Shown: positions 8,994 to 18,239, counted from the first letter of the stretch. The stretch is 28,032 bases of DNA from Chara braunii (GCA_003427395.1 BFEA01000152.1:374393-402424), one strand, 5' to 3'. Translations and numbers: made by a program. Notes: a model not told the origin generated them from the sequence alone.

Positions 8994-10094
8994 AGGATAG
9001 ATGGCAACGTTCATCTCAACATAGATAGGGGTCTGCTCTCGCCCATCCAATGGTTTAGAAAGTACGGAAAAAGGCCAGCCAAAATCTCTGCCCTGCAGTG
9101 GCAAATTGCCCACTGGTGCTGCCGACCAATGACTGGCTGATTGACCACACGCAGTTGGAACAGCAGGGAAGGGCGCTTCCTTGGTGCCTGCGATGCCTCC
9201 ATAACTTCCCCAGCAAAAAGCGCCCCGAAACAGTGGAACACATCTTCCTACAGTGCCCCGCAACCGTATTACTTTGACTATGGTGGGATAGGATTTGGCG
9301 ACATATTGTACCTGGTTCCTCATGGCCATGGGATTGGAGGGCCACGCTACTGGGACACCACCTCCAGTATCGAGGAAACACCTTTGAGGAGAACATGTAT
9401 TGCCTGGGTAGGCGCTCCATCCTGTGGGTAATATGGTGGAGAAGGTGCATTATGGAATTGGAGGGGGCCGGGGTGGAAGAGGGGGAAGTCATGGAGCAAC
9501 TACAGCTACTGATACAAAATGAGATAACGGGCCAATGGCGGGCAATCAAGGAAAAACTGAACCAGGCTTGCACCAGGGTGGACATTGACAGAATCATCTC
9601 CCGATTCTGAGAAGAATGGCTGGGAGGGAAACAGGGGGGCTGGGTGGCAAAAGTGAGTTGGACAGGAGACAGGCACGATCAGCGACAGGCCCCCCGACAA
9701 GAAGATCATCCGGAGCACCAACAGGGAGAGGGGACGGGACCACGAGGGGGGCAAAGGGTAGAATTGGAAAGAGATTATTCGCTGCATTTCCATGAATGGC
9801 CAAAGATGGACCCCAGGGAACCGTTACGACCTGCCCACAAATTCAATGATCCAAACTCTGTGGGACGGTATCTAATCGTCGAAGTACTACTGGATTCATC
9901 CGCAAATCTATCCCTGAGCATTTTCCTAGCGTGGACTTGATAAGTACAGTCAATCATTGAGAATCGGGACAGTCAACTGGAGACGATCGGAAGGCGGGGA
10001 GATAGCCAGGAGTCCCAGTGCCCCCCGGGCCCAAGATGGCAATCTGTTTTTCCCTCCCAGGCCAGCGACGACTAAGCTTCTCCTAAGGAAATAA
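8994..10094 (+). mobile_element. decayed 3' end of a LINE (non-LTR retrotransposon) with zf-RVT domain
   Basis: A broken ORF2 C-terminus can be followed in three frame segments. Segment 1, 8994 to about 9115, encodes SPIQWFRKYGKRPAKIS and then ALQWQIAHW. After a frameshift, about 9118-9270 encodes LPTNDWLIDH, PWCLRCLHN and ETVEHIFLQCP. Another shift gives about 9275-9610, with LWWDRIW, ILWVIWWRRC and a natural TGA at 9608-9610. The order (Pro-Lys-aromatic-Trp, LPTND, Cys-x2-Cys, ETVEHIFLQCP, Trp-rich tail) is that of the zinc-binding zf-RVT region after the reverse transcriptase of plant LINEs. The endonuclease and RT parts are absent. About 480 bases of possible 3' UTR follow, to an AATAAA at 10089. 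It is non-functional but shows that a LINE lineage which could mobilise SINEs exists in the genome. Confidence 0.85.
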
Positions 10095-10710
10095 ACCCTG
10101 CACAGTTAATCCTCTGCGACCCAGGGCAATCAATGCTGGCGGGGCCCCAAGAGCTCCAAATGATGACATACAAGCAATGATGTACTCAAGGATGTATTTA
10201 TGGGACGCTGGACCCAGTTTCCAGCAGGTGATGCTGCCCACCAATAGACGGAGCGGCCCACTAGGCAAAACCTCAATCCTGGTGGTTCTCTTACCACCAT
10301 TGGGATAGAGGCCTTCCACAGGAACCTTCAAAAAAAAAAGCTTTCCGATCCGGTAGGGTGAAGAGGGGGCCAGGTGTGTTATGCTTGGGAGAATGCCAGA
10401 AGTGCAATTTCAAACAGTTTTTGTGACCGCCGCGTAGTTACCCTCCCCACAAGAAAAAAAATAAAAATAAATAATGATGATACCTCTTTTTTTTTCTTTT
10501 TTTTTTCTTTTCAAATTGGGTTTGTGCAAGGCCTCTATCCCAGTGGTGGTAAGAGAACCACCAGGATTGAGGCTTTGCCTGCGGGCCGCTCCATCTATTG
10601 GTGGGGAGCATCACCTGCTAGAAACCGGGTCCATACATCATTTCTTGTCCCAAGACATATCCCTGCCAGCATTGATTACCCCGGATTGCAGGGGATTTAC
10701 TGAGCAGGGC
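10095..10710. repeat. large foldback of repeat R, arms about 190-235 bp
   Basis: The left arm (about 10095-10330) and right arm (about 10520-10710) are inverted copies. From the outside in, both carry CCTGC(A/T)CAGT(T/A)AATCC-like, CAATCAATGCTGGC, GACCC(A/G)GTTTC(C/T)AGCAGG, CACCAATAGA(C/T)GGAGC, CCTCAATCCTGGTGGTTCTC and GGGATAGAGGCC. The left arm has about 40 extra bases. The 190-base centre is A/T-rich and contains a truncated MITE A arm. There is no coding capacity. It is either a non-autonomous foldback transposon or two repeats inserted head to head. Confidence 0.8.
10393..10443 (-). mobile_element. foldback MITE family A, deleted arm
   Basis: GAAGTGCAATTTCAAACAGT followed by TTTTTGTGACCGCCGCGTAG and TTACCC is a family A right arm lacking its middle section. 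It lies inside the loop of the 10095-10710 foldback, so it probably inserted there or was captured there. Confidence 0.55.
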
Positions 10711-10859
10711 AGGAGGCCGGTCGGGGGAGCTGCCACCGCCTTGCGCCCCAGGGGGCACCGGGTCCTTAGCGCTGCAGCTACCCCATCCTCCCCTCCCTCT
10801 AGCTGATAGGAGATCTGACTGAAGCTGAAATGAGACTACGAATCCGTTTTTGAAAAAAA

Positions 10860-10930
10860 CCGACGCCGGCCTGCTAGTGGAAGTGATAAGAGCAGCTCCC
10901 TGGTGGAAATCGGGTCCAGCGTCCCATACA
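10860..10930 (-). repeat. dispersed repeat R, diverged fragment
   Basis: On the minus strand, TGGGACGCTGGACCCGATTT followed by CCACCAGGGAGCTGCTCTTA matches the start and end of the 1016-1118 copy, with the centre deleted. Confidence 0.5.
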
Positions 10931-10996
10931 CACTACACATACCTATCAACAGAGCTACAGATACCTCAATATGGTGACCGGTCTTTTTTTTAGGGG

Positions 10997-11185
10997 GGAA
11001 CTACGCGGGAGTCACAGAAATGAGTTATAATTGCACTATGGGCCAAGATACAGTTTCAAATTGCAGTCCGGGAAATGTATACAACCCATCTTTCTGGCCA
11101 GGTACGGTGCCGAAGTGCAATTGCAAACTGTATCTAGCCCCATAGTGCCATCATTCCTTGTTTTTATGACTCTACTGAAGTTGCC
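10997..11185. mobile_element. foldback MITE family A, copy 2
   Basis: This is the same architecture as 4128-4318, in the opposite orientation. GTCACAGAAATGAGTTATAA and CACTATGGG lie in the left arm, and CCCATAGTG with TATGACTC in the right. The centre reads AATGTATACAACCCATCTTT followed by CTGGCCAGG, the reverse complement of copy 1's centre. The arms have diverged by scattered substitutions. Confidence 0.85.
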
Positions 11186-11234
11186 CGTTTTTTTTTCCAC
11201 AGAAAAAGACTATTCTGGGTGGGTGCCAGGCCGG

Positions 11235-12260
11235 TTACTTATCCCCGGCAAACACAAAACAGAGAGCAATGAGTGCCAACAAATAGCAAGTGGTGTTACC
11301 CCCAAGGCTACCAATGGGGAGACTAACTAAAGTACGCAACCCTGTGACGCCCAACATCACGCTCAGCGCGACTTCCTGTTTCAGAGTGTGAGTGGGTCCG
11401 GAAGTGCGTAAGAGGGGTGTGCCAAGGATTTTAGGAAAGTGGGGGAGGAGTCCCAGGTCGGAACTGAGATCTCCAGTGTCGAGTTCCAAGGACAGGAATG
11501 CAAGTGGTTCGGTGTGGGGCCAGGTTTTCCGTTCTGGCCATCTCAGGACTGGGCGGTTAGTTTCGCAGACCTCATCGCCTGGGCCGGGCTCGTATTTGGT
11601 GTACGCGAGGGATGCTATGGGTGTCTCTTCGTTCCAACACCTGTCATCTGTGGCTTTTGCAGATCTCTGAATCTGGCGTGGATGGTCTCAGCCGAAGGCT
11701 GTGCTCCCGGCACTCAGCTTCGGAGCAGGTTCTCCTGACAAATCCCGCGGCTCGATAGGTGTAATACTGGTGGCACTCAGAGCACGGCCTTCGGGGCCAG
11801 TAGGGAGCAATCGCGTCCCAAGGAACGACCGTGAGATTGTGATAAGGAAGGAGGAGATAGAAGGAAGGAAAGTTGGTTTCGATGGCGATGAATCCCGACT
11901 TTCGTAGTATTGTTGGTGGCATGTGTCGGGGTAGTCCAGAATTCGAGAATCCCGTCCTACGGCCTTCTGGAAGTCCCACGCACACAACCTATCGTTCTTG
12001 GTTTGACAGGGATAGGTCGGGAGCCTTGAGTTCAATCGGCGGAAGAGATGTTCGTTCTCCCAGCATCATCGGTACTCAAGGCTCCTCAAACTGTCACGGT
12101 CGGTGATCCAGAATGGAATGTCGACGTCCATATTTTGCCAAAAGGACTTAACTCGTTCATTCATGTGTTCAAAGCACGATTGGGTCGGGGGCAGATCATG
12201 CAGACACGCGTATAGGCGATGACTACTGTTTTGGGGAGTCATTCGTATACGTGCGTGCAC
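11235..12260 (-). pseudogene. decayed minus-strand coding region, Cys-rich, family unknown
   Basis: Protein-like sequence runs on the minus strand in three pieces. From 12260 to about 11900 it includes FEHMNERVKSFWQNMDVDIP, an in-frame TGA near 12068, then CQTKNDRLCAWDFQKAVGRD. A shift of frame gives about 11900-11690, with NFPSFYLLLPYHNLTVVPWD, CSECHQYYTYRAAGFVRRTC and SEAEC. Another shift returns to the first frame for about 11670-11235, with CWNEETPIASLAYTKYEP and LPHFPKILGTPLLRTSG. The CxxC...C...C pattern after an aromatic-rich block suggests a zinc-binding segment, as in some transposon-encoded proteins, but I could not assign a family. One stop and two frame breaks argue for a dead gene; the breaks might instead be introns. 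Confidence 0.45.
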
Positions 12261-12640
12261 AAAATTCGAGCCAATTTGCTACGAGTACATCTAATCCACT
12301 CTCGGGGTTATTAAGGGAGACAACTTCCACAGACTTGACGCAGGAATAAACAGTCGATCTGTGTTACATACACAAAAACACGGGCGTACAAAGGGACCGG
12401 ATTCCATAAATCTTCCCATTTATCAGCAGGACGCATATTCCATACACATCATAATTCCGTGGCTCGACGATTGACAACCATCCATGCTTTCAAGTCATTC
12501 AAGCAATTAATCAATTTCGGCAATCATCATACATTCTGCATGAAAAAGAAAGAAGTAGGGGAGAGAAAGATAATTCATACATCAATCAAGAGAAAATAAA
12601 GTCCAAGGCTGCCGCAAACGAAGATGACCGAAACCAGAAA
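12261..12640. other. no gene recognised
   Basis: Mixed-composition sequence without a convincing reading frame, tRNA-like signal or repeat. It ends in A-rich sequence next to the (CT)n tract. Confidence 0.5.
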
Positions 12641-12655
12641 TCAAAATTATACGGA

Positions 12656-12659
<4 letters not shown>

Positions 12660-12719
<60 letters not shown>
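12660..12719. repeat. (CT)n microsatellite
   Basis: About 59 uninterrupted bases of TC dinucleotides. Confidence 0.97.
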
Positions 12720-12720
<1 letters not shown>

Positions 12721-12776
12721 CCGATATGGCGATGCGGGCAGTCCGCCGCCGCGCATGAATCCAAAGTTGTCATCCC

Positions 12777-12855
12777 GCTTAGTTTGCGCATGCAAGCCAG
12801 GTTTGCCCGTGTGCCACAGTCCTTCGCGGCCGCACGTCAACCTCGTATACCCCGC
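12777..12855 (+). repeat. direct repeat D, copy 1
   Basis: GCTTAGT...GCATGCAAGCCAGGTT, GCCCGTGTG, ACAGTCCTTCGC and TCAACCTCG(T/C)ATACC are repeated in the same order at 13230-13308. Non-coding; possibly the ends of a 530-bp element or a segmental duplication. Confidence 0.85.
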
Positions 12856-13229
12856 ACAAGCTCATCGGATCGGCCAACACCCTACTCACCAATCTGTCTC
12901 TGCTCGTAAGCTGATCCTCTCTACCGCGCTAACTCCCAAGTGTGGATTAGAGAGCGAATTAGTCGCACTTGCAGGATTATAGCATTCGGTATCTATGCGA
13001 GATAATTTCGAATTATGCTGAAGCAAGGAGGAGAGGAAGGAAGGGAGTGCCTACAAGTGCATGACTGGGCCGCGGCGTGCGGGACTCAGCCACTCTCCAC
13101 GCATCGATCTAGTCATGCATCTTCTCGCCCAATGAGATAGACAGAAAGAGAGGCGCAGGTTTTAGCGCGGAAAGAGATGAAGAAGGAGAGAATTACAGTT
13201 ACACCCGCGCTCGCCAAGAAGGTTTTAGC

Positions 13230-13308
13230 ACTTAGTCTGAGGATGCAAGCCAGGTTCGCCCGTGTGCGACAGTCCTTCGCAGCCACACATCAACCTCGCA
13301 TACCTGCG
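13230..13308 (+). repeat. direct repeat D, copy 2
   Basis: Second copy of the block at 12777-12855, offset by about 452 bases, with about a dozen substitutions. No LTR-like TG...CA ends or primer-binding site were recognised, so it is not called an LTR pair. Confidence 0.85.
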
Positions 13309-13309
13309 C

Positions 13310-14280
13310 CCAGCAAAATTCTGCGACAAATTACGATGCCCTGAATTCCTAACCCCATTTTAAAATCCTAATTTCTGCTTTTTCCCCTTACTTCAAAAAT
13401 TCAAAAAGATCTTCTCCCGCGTGACAATCGCGCCTAAGTCCCCATCGTACTTTTAGCAGAACAAGAAAGAAGCGACGACAACAGTTATTTTCCGCGCTCG
13501 CTAAGGCGCGCCCCACTACCAACCGCCATGGGACCAAGCTTTTCCAAAAGACAAGGTCATTTATGCAATTGGGTCGGTCCCCCCCATTCAACCCCCGAAA
13601 TACAGCTGCACAGAAAACAGCGCGTTTCATAAAGTAGTTTGTGACATATGTGACACCCACGGGGTTCCAATCTTATGCAAGCTCCTGCTTGCATACCCCA
13701 TGTCCCTGCATACAAGGAAGGGGAAAGAAGAGACGGGGAGGGAAGGAGAGAAAAGGGGGCGAAGACGTCCGAGATTAAGTCCAACATCGATGGCCGATCC
13801 CTGTCCTGCCCTTACTGCTGCACTCGTGACGATCATTGTCCCTCCGGCGGCGCAGGTAATCTCAACACAGGTGGCGGGGGTGGTGAGTGAGATTGAGGAA
13901 GCGACGGGATGAAAAGAGCCATCGGCCGCACCCCGGTAGGGATAGTCGCATACCGCACCAACCGATGGATATGTGGAAAACGCCGATTGCGATGCGGCAG
14001 CAAGATAGTTGGGGTAGAGAGTACATTATATTCAAATAAAACGTCCGTACGATCAAACCTACCTTTGCTCGCAATATTTTTAATCTGCACCAAGGTCGTA
14101 GATGTGTACATATGATCTTTCTGGTCTGAGACCCTCATTTTGAAGGCGCTCTGCGCTGTTGGGAAACTCACCAAGTGTGAAATGGTGAATGTATCTTGCC
14201 ACATTCTTATGCTATATCCATTCAAGAGGTACAACTTTGGCAAGTGGTGGAAAGAAGGCCTGACTTCGAGCTCCCGGCCT
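13310..14280. other. no gene recognised
   Basis: A minus-strand frame of 136 codons (14243-13833, with QSAFKMRVSDQKDHMYTST) is the longest open stretch. It shows no recognisable domain and ends in a proline run. The rest is mixed sequence with a purine-rich block at 13711-13765. Confidence 0.4.
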
Positions 14281-14283
14281 CTG

Positions 14284-14305
14284 TTTTTTTTTTTTTTTTT
14301 TTTTT
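14284..14305. repeat. poly-T tract
   Basis: A run of about 22 T. It lies 5' of the U6-like sequence and might be the tail of a minus-strand retroposon, but no element was recognised beside it. Confidence 0.85.
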
Positions 14306-14311
14306 CTGAAA

Positions 14312-14415
14312 GTCCTAGAATTTTCCAATTTTGGACATCCGTTAAACTTAGAACAGGAAAAGATTAGCATGGGCCCTGGGGAAGAAGGATTACACGCTTA
14401 AATCGACAAATTTGC
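14312..14415 (+). pseudogene. U6 spliceosomal snRNA pseudogene
   Basis: The sequence follows U6 in order: GTCC and GGAC that could close a 5' stem, then GACATCCG, TTAAACTTAGAAC, ACAGGAAAAGATTAGCATG in place of the ACAGAGA box plus AGC triad region, GGCCCTGGGGAAG, GGATTACACGC and TTAAATCGACAAAT. The AGC triad and the central GATTAGCATG are intact. The ACAGAGA box is altered to ACAGGAA, the 5' hairpin loop is enlarged and several stem positions are changed, so it cannot be a working U6. The 5' GACATCCG and 3' TTAAATCGA resemble plant rather than animal U6. No plant upstream element or well-placed TATA box was seen. A retroposed or duplicated copy is likely. Confidence 0.82.
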
Positions 14416-15160
14416 ATTGGGATGTTGTATTGGGATGACGTGGGCTTCATTGATGTCATTCGTCAGCACGATCTTCAAGCTGCTCGACTATATGCTTTCA
14501 CTTACCGCCTCATGGACTATGTGCTTTCATGTGGACAATCACCACCTCTCCCAGAGCATTACGGCCTTGAGTGGAAGGAAACTACATAACAGATGGCTCC
14601 TGTACCTTCTTAGGTACGCAGCTACGGGTCCACTCCGATGGGTTGCTTCAGATGTTTTTTTTTTTTTTTTTTTTGGTCTTCGATAACATGGCTGCCTCGG
14701 GCTTCCCCATCATTCTTTAACTAAGTGCGACGTGTTTTCATTGGGCAATTGACCAGATTTGAACATATCAGACATATCTGTAATAATTTGCAAGACATTC
14801 AAACTGCGGCAACAACACTGACTACCATATGCTTTCTCATGGCATCCCCATCAACCCTGGTGAAAGGCTGGGCCTGCTACATCTGCTCCTGCCAGCGGTT
14901 CTATCTTCTACAGGTGACATGTCCCTCTCTCAGTGATTCCAATGCATGATGCGATGGTCCATGTGTCACCGTCTTTCTTCCTTGACATCATGAACCAAGA
15001 GTGGCGCACAGCAGAACCACTGCTTGCTCATCTGTGTTGCATGCCAGAGTGGCACAGAGCAGAACCAAGAACCGACCTCTCAAAGATGGAGCAATGATAG
15101 CACACCGGAAGACTGAAATACCAACAATCAGATCCAATCAATGTCGTGACACAGACTGAA
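14416..15160. other. no gene recognised; poly-T at 14656-14674
   Basis: Short open frames only. A run of about 19 T lies at 14656. A GTGGCACA(G/C)AGCAGAACCA block occurs twice near 15001-15067, and a CAT trinucleotide run (CATCATCATCATCATCA) near 15161-15178. Confidence 0.45.
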
Positions 15161-15378
15161 CATCATCATCATCATCACACGGTGTGAGCGGCCTGGCGCC
15201 AGTACACATAGACGAGGGCGCCCGGTCCGATGCATACATGGATGAGTAGTAGGGAGGAGAGACGAAGCGGGGGAAGAAGAGGGGAGATGTCGTCAACCCA
15301 GAGTGTCGTCGATACCGATCCCAACAATAGTTCCCCACAATGGCTCTGCTCAAATGTCAGGTCTGAATCCCAGTGTTG

Positions 15379-15382
<4 letters not shown>

Positions 15383-15468
<86 letters not shown>
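15383..15468. repeat. (CT)n microsatellite at an assembly gap
   Basis: At least 86 bases of TC dinucleotides run directly into the N stretch. The far side of the gap begins TGTGTGTGTAT, so the locus is probably a compound (CT)n(GT)n array that defeated assembly. Confidence 0.96.
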
Positions 15469-15769
15469 NNNNNNNNNNNNNNNNNNNNNNNNNNNNNNNN
15501 NNNNNNNNNNNNNNNNNNNNNNNNNNNNNNNNNNNNNNNNNNNNNNNNNNNNNNNNNNNNNNNNNNNNNNNNNNNNNNNNNNNNNNNNNNNNNNNNNNNN
15601 NNNNNNNNNNNNNNNNNNNNNNNNNNNNNNNNNNNNNNNNNNNNNNNNNNNNNNNNNNNNNNNNNNNNNNNNNNNNNNNNNNNNNNNNNNNNNNNNNNNN
15701 NNNNNNNNNNNNNNNNNNNNNNNNNNNNNNNNNNNNNNNNNNNNNNNNNNNNNNNNNNNNNNNNNNNNN
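15469..15769. other. assembly gap (301 N)
   Basis: A run of 301 undetermined bases. The true length may differ. Reading frames drawn across it are meaningless. Confidence 0.99.
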
Positions 15770-15822
15770 TGTGTGTGTATACCAGGCACTAACCTGCGAA
15801 AAGGTGTCACCTTGACGCAGGT

Positions 15823-15863
15823 ATGGACCAACTGAAGACGAAGCTGGAGCGATGGCGTCACAG
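15823..15863 (+). CDS. possible short first exon
   Basis: An ATG opens MDQLKTKLERWRH and reaches a strong donor, CACAG|GTAAGTC, after 41 bases. A CAG lies just before the ATG. A second donor-like GTGAGT lies 11 bases further on. The peptide is amphipathic and natural-looking but too short to identify, and no following exon was identified. Confidence 0.2.
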
Positions 15864-16363
15864 GTAAGTCGTCAGGTGAGTCTCCCTGGCCTCCGCCATA
15901 GCCAGTCTCCCTCCAACCTCCGCTGCAGTAGACTGCAACGCTCGCTCGTGGCTGAAGTCCTAATGCAGCGCCCAGCGCTGGAAGACTACCGCTATCCTAT
16001 CGTTGACTACCGCTACCGCTACTGAGTACCTCCAGGAATGCCTGAAGAATGCCTACCGAAGCTGAGGCCAACCAGCTATAAATAACGCTGGTCCGGCCTC
16101 AGGTAGTGACCTGAGTGGGAACTTTGGTGCCTAAACTTGGCGTCCAAATGAAACAGAGTTTGGCTCCTAAACTGGCGCCCAGGGCCTGTGCCCTTTGGAA
16201 ATGGCGCCCAGGGCCTGAAATGGCACCAGGCCTGTGGGCCCTGCTGCTGCCCTAACAGGGCCTTTAACCTGGGGCCTGGCACTAACGAAACGACGCGCCA
16301 GACCCTAGTGCTAATCTGGCCTAATCGGACCTACTAACCCTGCTAACCCCTACTCCTACGGAC

Positions 16364-16383
16364 CGGGCCCTGCGAAGGGCCCG
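16364..16383 (+). other. perfect hairpin with GNRA-type loop
   Basis: CGGGCCCT-GCGA-AGGGCCCG forms an 8-bp stem capped by GCGA. No T run follows, so it is not a terminator in the bacterial sense, and no RNA family was recognised around it. Confidence 0.6.
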
Positions 16384-16384
16384 T

Positions 16385-17215
16385 GTGGAACAGAGAATGC
16401 CACATCTGCTATTAATCGACCTGCGGTTTCAACCACTGCAGTTTTCACTGCGGCTGTTGCCACTGCTGCAGTTCCTCTGCTGCAGTTTCCACTGCTGCAG
16501 TTCCACTTCAGAGAACTCCACAGCCTCCCTGGCGCTCACGCGTTTATTTTTCAAACCCTTGCCCAAACAACCCCCCAGTCCTCTCTCTGTGGGTTTGGCC
16601 TCAGGTGCTCCACCTCACCACCTCCGTCCTCTGCTGCAGTTTCCACTGCTGCAGTTCCACTGCTGCAGTTCCACTTCAGAGAACTCCACAGCCTCCCTGG
16701 TGCTCACGCGTTTATTTTTCAAACCCTTGCCCAATCAACCCCCCAGTCCTCTCTCTGTGGGTTTGGCCTCAGGTGCTCCACCTCACCACCTCCGTCCCCT
16801 CCATGGTCTCGCTTGCGAACAGACTCTCCTGTTTGAACTGTTCCCCCTTTCTTACTGGAGCCATGATCATCCCCAATTCGCCGCGCGACCATTGTGTATT
16901 GTTGATGGCGCATGCCTTGTTGTTGCTCATCTGGGAATGCGCAGCCTGCTTTGTTGTATGGCCCCATTGTCTTTGTGCCTGCTCCACAGGTTATTGCTGT
17001 TCCCTTTTTCCAGAGGGCAATATCTGCTCCTTCGTCCTCTGCAAATAGTCCAACTTTGGGAAAACAGTCATGAGACACTGTTTCACGGAGTACTGCATTG
17101 GAGATTCATGGGTCACCTGCAGAGCAGGATAGGCTGCCCACTCAGGGTCAACTCCCCACTCCAGCTTGATGTGGGTCTTCCTTGCCTACAGCCAGAGGGT
17201 AAATTAAATAACTAA
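16385..17215 (+). CDS. open reading frame of unknown function, internally duplicated
   Basis: 276 codons are open from an ATG. The first half is leucine-, proline- and serine-rich and is mostly the product of the 168-bp tandem duplication described separately. The second half (SYWSHDHPQFAARPLCIVDG...) is more varied. No domain was recognised. Other frames are open for 147 codons as well, so coding status is doubtful; it may belong to the same transcription unit as the two stretches downstream. Confidence 0.22.
   Translation: MEQRMPHLLLIDLRFQPLQFSLRLLPLLQFLCCSFHCCSSTSENSTASLALTRLFFKPLPKQPPSPLSVGLASGAPPHHLRPLLQFPLLQFHCCSSTSENSTASLVLTRLFFKPLPNQPPSPLSVGLASGAPPHHLRPLHGLACEQTLLFELFPLSYWSHDHPQFAARPLCIVDGACLVVAHLGMRSLLCCMAPLSLCLLHRLLLFPFSRGQYLLLRPLQIVQLWENSHETLFHGVLHWRFMGHLQSRIGCPLRVNSPLQLDVGLPCLQPEGKLNN
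16470..16800 (+). repeat. tandem duplication, period 168 bp
   Basis: Two units share, nearly identically, the blocks TTCCACTTCAGAGAACTCC, ACGCGTTTATTTTTCAAACC, AACCCCCCAGTCCTCTCTC and GGTGCTCCACCTCACCACC, starting at 16501 and 16669. Each is preceded by a CTGCTGCAGTT(T)CCA mini-repeat (three to five copies). The high identity implies a fairly recent event. Confidence 0.93.
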
Positions 17216-17273
17216 ACCTGGGAAAGAGGCCTTACGATTGAGGTCCTGCAAGTAGCAATGTGGAACCGCCAGC

Positions 17274-17828
17274 TTGAACTGCGCTATGCCCAGCCTTGTG
17301 AGTGGTTTCATCTTTCATCCTCCATCCCACATGTCTGCCTGCATTGCGCACGGACCTGGCCATTACATGGCCATTGTCCATGCCTCTGACCACCGCGAGC
17401 TGTCGGACAATGGCACCATTGTCCATACCACGATTGACGTTGGCTGTTTCTTATACAACGATCATGTTTTCTTGCTGCCACACACCGTCGGCACACTCTA
17501 TTATGTCGAAGGTCACTTCTCTCCCCTGTGTCGCAACAGGACAATGTACCAACTCTGTGTGACCTTCTTGTCTGTACAGCTACAGACACTGTTACGCTTG
17601 CCTGAACGAGTCAATGTCTCTGCCATAATCGCTGCAATGGCAGCATTTTGCGACCATGGCTGCAGGCTCTTCTGTGATGCCCGTTCTCCCTTCATGTTGG
17701 CCTGCAACGGATATGCCATTTGTTGGGAGTGTTTGGTGGGCATGTGTAATGTCATCCGTCATCGCAATTGTTTTGCTGAGAATGCTCAGCTAGGTCTTCC
17801 GTGTCATCATCATCCACCGCATCCCTAA
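17274..17828 (+). CDS. open stretch with RING-like cysteine pattern, unknown gene
   Basis: A plus-strand frame stays open for about 184 codons and ends in TAA; the first ATG in it is at 17286. Near the C-terminus it reads CDHGCRLFCDARSPF, then MLACNGYAICWECL, a spacing reminiscent of the C-x-H/C-x2-C half of a RING-type finger (LxCG(H)xxCxxC). The usual histidine is absent and the first Cys pairs are irregular. The rest (HYMAIVHASDHREL, DVGCFLYNDHVFLLPH) looks natural but is unassigned. It might be an exon of the same gene as 17981-18210, but no good donor was found at its end. Confidence 0.35.
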   Translation: MNCAMPSLVSGFIFHPPSHMSACIAHGPGHYMAIVHASDHRELSDNGTIVHTTIDVGCFLYNDHVFLLPHTVGTLYYVEGHFSPLCRNRTMYQLCVTFLSVQLQTLLRLPERVNVSAIIAAMAAFCDHGCRLFCDARSPFMLACNGYAICWECLVGMCNVIRHRNCFAENAQLGLPCHHHPPHP

Positions 17829-17980
17829 AGCGCATGTCCTCTTTATTCGCAAGAACAGACTGACTCATGAGTCTTCTCTTATCCTTCCCTATGCTTCCGT
17901 CTTCATTCAACACTCCTTACTTTGCCTTTTTCTTCCTTTGCTTTTGTCTTCCTTCCATCTTTCTCCCCTCTTTTTCGCAG

Positions 17981-18210
17981 TGTGCAAGTGGGCCTGTTAT
18001 GGCACACGGGGATGTGGGCAGCTCGCGCTCAATTACATCAAGTGGCGAGCGTTGTATCTGAGAGCCGCAGTAATGGGGGAGCCAAAAGAAGAAGAACACA
18101 AAAAACCACGAAAAAAGCCAGCCAAAGACTGCACAGCAAAAGGCAGAAGATTGAATGATTTGTTTGCCATTGTCTTCGCCAGACATCTGGTTGCCAACCA
18201 TGAGAATTTT
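17981..18210 (+). CDS. candidate internal exon, unknown protein
   Basis: A 60-base pyrimidine-rich stretch ends in TTTTTCGCAG at 17980, a textbook acceptor, and 230 bases later the donor TTTT|GTAAGTT begins at 18211. The frame between them is open: CKWACYGTRGCGQLALNYIK, then WRALYLRAAVMGEPK, a lysine/glutamate-rich linker and LNDLFAIVFARHLVANHENF. The basic linker resembles a nuclear localisation signal. No family was recognised. The following sequence is AT-rich like an intron. Confidence 0.45.
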
Positions 18211-18239
18211 GTAAGTTCAAAACTAGAGCTTGGGCTGTA

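Noticed and set aside
12777-13308. LTR pair of a short retrotransposon (TRIM)
   Set aside because: The two direct repeats lack TG...CA ends, a primer-binding site and a polypurine tract, and no target-site duplication was seen.
15175-15861. Open frames spanning the N gap
   Set aside because: They exist only because N codons are translated as X; the sequence is unknown and the flanks are microsatellite.
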